This document shows positions 58,001-64,000 of a stretch of 64,000 bases of DNA, in pieces. A model generated the notes under the pieces. It was not told the DNA's origin. It saw only the letters and a program-made list of their open reading frames with translations, and made no database searches. Made by a program: the position numbers and the translations under genes. Position 1 is the first letter of the stretch. Each line of letters opens with the position of its first letter. This DNA comes from Trichoplusia ni (lineage: Eukaryota; Arthropoda; Insecta; Lepidoptera; Noctuidae). The stretch covers positions 248,001 through 312,000 of the forward strand of contig NW_020800318.1 in assembly GCF_003590095.1 (NCBI RefSeq), written 5' to 3'.

Positions 58001-60099
58001 GCGAGTTACAAAGCAGAGCTCTCAATCACGAGCATTTGAAACATTGACAATTTCGTAAGCGAATTACAAAATTAAATGAAAAATCATCACGTCTGTTGTC
58101 CAAACAAACAGGTTTTTTTTTCAAAAGCCATCCATTTGAAACTCCCACAGAGCGAGACGAAATTGTATTATTAAAAACTTGCGAATAAATGAACAAAAAC
58201 AGTTTCCGCGTTAAATGGTAGTCGGTTCATTCTGATGCTGACTTCAAGATTGTCGCAGATGAACGATTGCAAACGAAACTCACATGACTCTTGAGGAAAA
58301 ACTTGAGAATATTCTTAAGTTTAAAATATTTTAATCAGAAATAAAGAGACCATAAATGTTTTGGTAAAGCCGAAAGTGACCATTTGTCTTTGATGTCAAT
58401 GCATCAAAGCATCGATTAAAATTGACTCTAGAAGGAAACCTTTAATTAAACCCATAACTTGCGGTAGTAACGGAGTTTTCTTGGCGCGGCTACCCCATAA
58501 AGGAAAAGAGCGTGACGACAAATCAATTAGCAATATGAAACTTAACATGGATGTAGTATTACACCATATAAGCGAACGATCTCAGTCAAGTCCATAAAAC
58601 ACGCGCAAACTACAATCTTTCGAACAAAAACATCAATTTGATGATGGGAAACTACTAATTACGGGAGAAACAACGAGAAAGCATGCACGAGAAAAACGTC
58701 ATGTCCAAGAGTTGATTGAACTGGTTGTAAAGACAACACGACGCAAACATGTCTTTCAACTTAGGAAGAGCACTGCCCGAAAGAAGCTAACAATTACAAC
58801 CAAGAGACAACTAAGAGACGCTAAATATTTTAAATTACTTGACGTCAGAAATTATCAAGGTTCCCGAGATCAAAGGTTAGCTACAGAAAATTATTTACTG
58901 TATATTAACATAATGTTAGCAATTCTGACAGTGTTTATTAAGATCGGAGTGGAGGCTAGGCGTCCATAATGATTGTCGGACATAACATTGTAATTCCAGC
59001 AAGACGTTTACAAGCGTACTTTTTACGAGTTTTGGAGCAGAATCGTTATAATTTCGTTAAAAACTTCTAAAGAAGTATGTTTAAGGATTCTTTATGGACG
59101 AAAATCTTTAAGGTAACTGAGCGGTAAATGCTTGGAAGCCGCTTTTTGTGTGTACAATCTGTTTTAGAAATTGTTCGTGTCGAAACCTCAAAAGGGATCG
59201 TTCCATCAAAAGGAATTATTGATATTGAGATACTGTATGTTTATCATGACTTGTTTGCTTTCTGTGACCTAATAAGAATGGGTGGAACGGGAAGCATTTC
59301 AGCGTAAACTAAATTTATCATTTCATCTCATAAATGCCCTATTTATCATTTCAGTTTTATCTCTCATACTATAGACTGTGTAGATAAAGATTTCGATAAG
59401 TCGTGAGAAAATAAATATTGAAGTTATTGTTACTTGGTATTTTTAAAAAGGAAATTTATGAAATTTCGGTGAGCGTTGAGGTTCTATTATTCCATGCCAT
59501 TTCCGACAGCTTTTGGGGGCACAATTTTTGTGACTGTTTATTTAAATATTTAATTGATATTCACTCTCATTTCCATATTATGAGATAATTATGTGCATTT
59601 CCAATTGATTTTTGTAATACGGTCAATTAACAATTTATGCAGGTGGTTTCACTTTCCACTGTTTGATTTTTGATACCGGATCTCAAGGTAATTTACTGCT
59701 GAGATACAGCTTCCTACTCAAATCTTGTTTTATGCAAGTGAGTGACGCATTCGGTCTTAACATTAATCTCAGCTTGATTTCCTTAATGATGGTAATAACA
59801 ATTGAAAAAAAAACTTCTGTTATGAATCTAGAGCCAAGACAATAGCCTGGAAATCAACAAACAAGAATTGAAAAATCATCTAACTGGAACGTCCTTACAT
59901 CAATCGAGAATAATTACATTTACAATTAAAGAAACATAAAATAAGAAACCTACATAAAAAGGAGTCAAAGCGCGTGACGATGGCTGAGGAAAAAATACAC
60001 TTGAGAATCTCCTTTTTTGCAACACAACACTGCTAACCTTGGTAAGTCCCAAGTGTTTGATCACAAATAATGTTTTTGCACTGTGGACACTTAAACACT

Positions 60100-60285
60100 A
60101 GCTACTGACGTAGACGGCGGCACGGCCCGCCGACTGATCGATTCGCGAATATCTGAAACACCGACGCGTGCGGCCTCACTGAACGGCCGTGAGCGACTGG
60201 CGTGGCGCATGCGTACTCAGCGCGACGCGCGCCGCTTGAGAGAAAGCAATACTCAATACTCTTGCGCACAAAACGGATACAGGTA
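60100..60285. promoter_or_regulatory. CpG-rich island, possible bidirectional promoter
   Basis: The most CG-dense segment of the window. It holds an NRF1-like GGCGCATGCGTA (60204-60215). On the plus strand a possible 5' exon ends at a good donor (GATACAG|GTAAAT, GT at 60283). On the minus strand there is an initiator-like TCAGTAGC near 60108. Which gene it serves is unknown; a far-upstream siz start is one option. Confidence 0.35.
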
Positions 60286-61764
60286 AATATTAAAAGCGCT
60301 GTTTTTGCTGAAAGACTGAAGAAATGCTTTCTAAGAGACGGTCAGTTTCTTTGCTCGATGAACAGTAAACACGTACATATTGATAGGGGAAAAGCATAAA
60401 TGCGCAACGAGTAATCCGGTGGGTTATTGTGATGTTGTAAGTAACGTGGTATGTACCGGTATGCGAGTACATTCTGGTTTATTATGACAAAGAATAACGT
60501 GTTGAGTACATGAAGCTGAGCGTTTGCCATCTGGTGTCCTGTCCATTACGTGTGAAGCCTTAGAACGCGGACAGCTTGGCCACCTGTCGCACGACGCGAG
60601 TGTTTGTGCGTCATGTTATAACAAACAGCCTGGAACAGCTGTGATTCAGGGTACAATAGAGCCTCAAGGTGATGTGTTTGCACGAAGGTCAATGGCACGG
60701 CGACGATACAATGTATACCTGATGACACTCAGCACGTTCACAATTACTGTAATTACAGAGGTTATTTTCAAGACATTTGAAACAACATTGTCACACAAAA
60801 AGTCTCGAGGGTATTTATAAATCTGTGTTATTTATGTGGAATTATAGTACCAGTCACTGTATTGGCACAGAACGACCAATAAACAAATATTACGAAGCCT
60901 CAATCTATAGATCAGTAAGTGAACGTGTGCGGACGCAAGGTCGTTTGCGAACCGGTCCTACGGTCCGAACGCGACTGTACTGTATCGCATTTTAATAACA
61001 TTGTACATTTTATTGACCAACATAAACCATGCTCGGGGACATATTAATTGTTTTTTTTAATTATTATTTAAAAACGTGATTTCAATATCAGCAAGCGTTG
61101 TATAAATAATGACATTACTGTTCTCCATCAAAAATGGATCATGGAAGTAAGGACCAGAAATTGGTCTTTACCCACATACGATTTATCTTATTAAGCTCAT
61201 TAAAATGTAAAGGATGTCGTTATTCAAGCCTGCTAACAGGTGATACGAGTTATATATAATTAAGTGCGTTTATGCGGCGCCGGCGCACAAGTTGACCCAC
61301 TGGGCCACTGCTACAGTTACCCGTTTGGTTAGCCACCGTGCAGAATGTTCTGATCGTGATGGACGCGAGAAGCTTGTAGATGGACTAGACGACTCTACAT
61401 ACGTGGATATAAATAAATATATTACTGGTTTGATTGTTGACAGGTGTAGATTCACCTGCAAATAGTTTGAAAGTACAATACTCATGATTGTTAGGTATTT
61501 GTTGTGCAATCGAAAGAGTAAATATAAAATTAAACAAGTAATATTAATTGATAACACAAATAAAAATGAATCGCTTTCCAGATTCCAACTAAAATAAAAA
61601 TAATAATATGTATGTTACGACTCAAAATATTTTAAGCAATCATCCATTTATCACTAAAAAAATGAAAAAAATCAATACATAATATAAACTACTGAACATC
61701 TCTATTCAAAATAAACACAGGTAATATAAACGTGCACATTTTAATTCAGCAGTTAACTCCCTTG

Positions 61765-61865
61765 CGTATACCGGTCGCGTTCTAGTAAACCGTAGTGGAC
61801 GGTAACCGCTGTGTTAACGGCGCGCTTTGATCCGACTCGCAAGACTCGCGAGGTTTACTTGACTA
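61765..61865. promoter_or_regulatory. Small CpG-rich patch
   Basis: TACCGGTCGCGTTCTAG, GGTAACCGC and GGCGCGCTTTGATCCGACTC cluster in AT-rich DNA. No further signal. Confidence 0.2.
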
Positions 61866-62018
61866 ACTGTTGATGGAATGCTGTAGTATTGATTATAACC
61901 ACAAGTGGATAAAACTGTTTAATTGTTTGTTAATGGGGTTTCGGAAGAGTGGAGTCCATTTTAAAAGTTGTTTAGGCAAAATGTTTACAATTGAGGAATT
62001 TATTAAAATTTATATTAT

Positions 62019-62300
62019 ACTAGCTGACCCAGCAAACGTTGTTTTGCCTAATATTTTTTTTCTAGTTGTATGTATTTATAATGCCACATTATAAAAAAAA
62101 TAAAAACAAACAATTTAGTCCAAAAAATAAAATATATTTTTTTAGTGTGGGCAACCCTTAACACTTAGGGGTATGAAAAATAGATTTTGTTCTATTCTCA
62201 GACCTACTGTATACGCATATAAAATTTGGTATAAATCGGTTCAGTCGTTTCGGAGGAGTACGGTAACTAACATCGTGACACGGGAATTTTATATATTAGA
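62019..62300 (+). mobile_element. Degenerate retroelement 3' fragment (RTE-like)
   Basis: Opens with CTAGCTGACCCAGCAAACGT TG and carries CTCAGACCTACTGTATACGC, AAATCGGTTCAGTCGTTTCG and GTGACACGGGAATTTTATAT. This series is typical of a very common lepidopteran retroelement tail that I place, tentatively, with the RTE group. Confidence 0.6.
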
Positions 62301-62908
62301 TTATTTATTATTAACTTTTTATATTAAATGCGGAAAAAAGTATAATCATTACACATAACATAATCTTGTCAAAAGTTTTTGGAATTTCACAAATTTATCA
62401 CGAACTAAAAACAAGAAAAAAAAATAGTGCTTTGGAAGTGCATCACAGATATTGCCTTAATTTCGACAAAAAATGAAATTTACGTTATAAGATCAATGAT
62501 TTTTGAGTTCTTTAAAAAAAATACAAGCCCAAAGACAAGTAATGTGCCTCTTAAACTCCGAGCTAAAGCCTCTTCCAATACAGAACAAATTTTGTCATAG
62601 GTCAGCCATACAGGGACTCAGCTATTTCAGTTTCCAGCATTAAGGATGCTGCTACGCAGTCACTGATATATATCTCCTCTACAATTATACCTAGATCTAC
62701 TTGCACAACAAACATTCCAATCCACAGGGAAATACATCCTCAAATGCAAATATTTCACGTGGAATGAGAATCATCTGTATTTTCGCGAGGTTTACCTCTC
62801 AGACGATCCCTCACATAAACATACCATTACAATATTACACGGATGTTTTGGTCCTTTTGATGTGTCCTGGGACAGTACAGACACTTCTTCAAGTTAGATT
62901 ATTCATAT

Positions 62909-62970
62909 TGTGGGAGAGAGACAACGTAATATACGGCTTAGAGTGGTGTCTTGCTTCCACAACAGCAATA
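62909..62970 (+). repeat. Degenerate repeat shared with 45.50 and 51.23 kb
   Basis: GTGGGAGAGAGACAACGTAA and TACGGCTTAGAGTGG match GTAGGAGCATGACAGCGTAA and CACGGCATAGAGCAG at 45503-45542. CTTGCTTCCACAACAG also recurs at 51259-51274. Confidence 0.45.
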
Positions 62971-64000
62971 GCCTAACTTTGGGAGGAGGTTGTAGGGTCT
63001 GGTCTTTTATAAAACATCTGTAAGCTACTGACGTCACATTTGAGTCTAGTTTTTGTACTGATCTTTGTATCTTTGTTTATGTAATGGATGTATAATTATA
63101 AGTTCATGTAGACAGGTAAAAGAAACCATGATGTACTAGAGCTAAGTCATACATCATATCGCGATAATAATAGTTCTAGACAGCAAAGAGTGAATCTTAT
63201 GGATTATTAGGACTACTTGTTAGCAATGACAGACGAAAACTAATACTAAGCAAAGTTCAGAGGAAGTTAAAAGATTATACATACTAAACAATTTATGTAA
63301 CTTTATTATTATTTAAATTAGATTCATAGAAACATGTCCGGAGAGAAACAGATGTTTTAGGTAAAACACGTTTCTTACGAAGCCAAATAAAATACACAAA
63401 CAAGTATTCACAACTAGAACATCCTAAAGCAAAAGGCCTCATATTACATAACATTTTATATTGTATAATGTCACCTTATAATGCTAATATATTGTCCTGA
63501 ATATTCATAGGACCAAATTATTCATAAGGTTCTCATTTAAATTCTCTGTCATCTTAAGGCTATTTCAAAGATCTATGATTTCTTTAGAAGGTGGTGAATA
63601 TTTTCAAAACTATATGTCTTTAGTTAAATCGGGTGTTATGGCAATGCGCCAAGCGTTTGCCACTGTGAGTACTGTGCAGTGACTAGTTTAATTTCCTGCA
63701 AAAAGGATAAATGCGTACGGAAGGACCAATATTATGTGGTCTTAAATAAAATTGAACCTCTTTAGGTTCATGGAATGCATAAATTTGAGATTGTGTGTTT
63801 AAAACGAAAACTTATTTTTTATAGATCGCTTCGACTATCAAAGACCAGCTTAACATAACGAATCCTATCTCTTGCAGGAAAATAGGAAAAAATCGTAAAT
63901 TTAGAATATTTTTCGCTATCATTTGGCTAAATATTAAGTAGTATGTGATAAAACAGAACCAGCATAATTTGAATAAAACCTTGGCACCCACGTCCATCCA

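Larger units (their letters stand above)
53061..64000. other. Non-coding right end of window
   Basis: AT-rich with several GC-rich islands (53.40, 53.92-54.13, 60.10-60.28, 61.77-61.86 kb), a hairpin-CRE site at 55.0 kb and retroelement pieces at 62.0 and 62.9 kb. Open frames here are short and without recognisable domains. Confidence 0.5.

Noticed and set aside
58712..58969. 85-codon basic ORF on the plus strand
   Set aside because: Biased composition, no domain, no splice context; typical of chance ORFs in AT-rich DNA.
60524..60820. 98-codon ORF to the right of the CpG island
   Set aside because: No motif and no clear exon signals; a chance ORF cannot be ruled out.
61270..61557. 95-codon minus-strand ORF with an A-box-like stretch near 61300
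   Set aside because: No B box at a proper distance and no recognisable protein similarity.
1..64000. CRISPR arrays, bacterial operons, rRNA genes
   Set aside because: None seen; the introns, SINEs and LINE show this is an insect nuclear genome.

Overview
This is an AT-rich, repeat-laden stretch of a large eukaryotic genome. It is almost certainly a moth or butterfly: the dispersed repeats are of lepidopteran type (tRNA-derived SINEs, a CR1/Jockey-group LINE, small palindromic elements), and the one host gene is a spliced animal gene. The species cannot be named from sequence alone.

Left part, 0.2-24.8 kb, minus strand: the 5' three-quarters of the Arf guanine-nucleotide exchange factor schizo/loner (IQSEC/BRAG family). 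I could join fourteen coding exons with matching splice phases (165-302, 2349-2558, 2945-3125, 3449-3666, 4075-4260, 4662-4806, 5205-5355, 6278-6374, 8300-8429, 9674-9794, 10214-10434, 12652-12796, 13368-13543, 24543-24706). Together they give one open frame of 2283 nt (761 codons). In order it carries a glycine/acidic N-terminus, an IQ motif, a low-complexity linker, a complete Sec7 domain and the first strand of the PH domain. The rest of the PH domain and the 3' end lie beyond the left edge. Intron 1 is 11 kb and holds a GC-richer block near 21.9-22.5 kb that may be regulatory.

Middle, 24.8-52 kb: no further host coding exon recognised. At about 34.6-39.75 kb lies an apparently complete non-LTR retrotransposon on the plus strand. 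It has two uninterrupted ORFs: ORF1 with a coiled coil and a baculovirus-FP-like C-terminus, and ORF2 with endonuclease and reverse transcriptase. Its 3' UTR carries a stem-loop.

Right part, 52-64 kb: non-coding on present evidence, with GC-rich islands at 53.4, 54.0, 60.1 and 61.8 kb, a perfect hairpin beside a CRE palindrome at 55.0 kb, a DR4-type direct repeat at 52.0 kb and several degenerate retroelement pieces.

The most unusual structure is a 1.7-kb repeat present at 378-2089 (plus) and 43236-44951 (minus), with a shorter 786-bp relative at 52275-53060 (plus). The long form begins with a foldback made of two 189-bp arms and ends in a terminal hairpin. It shows no target-site duplication and has A|T flanks, like a Helitron-type element that has taken on a foldback at its 5' end. 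One copy sits inside an intron of schizo, between the Sec7 and PH exons.
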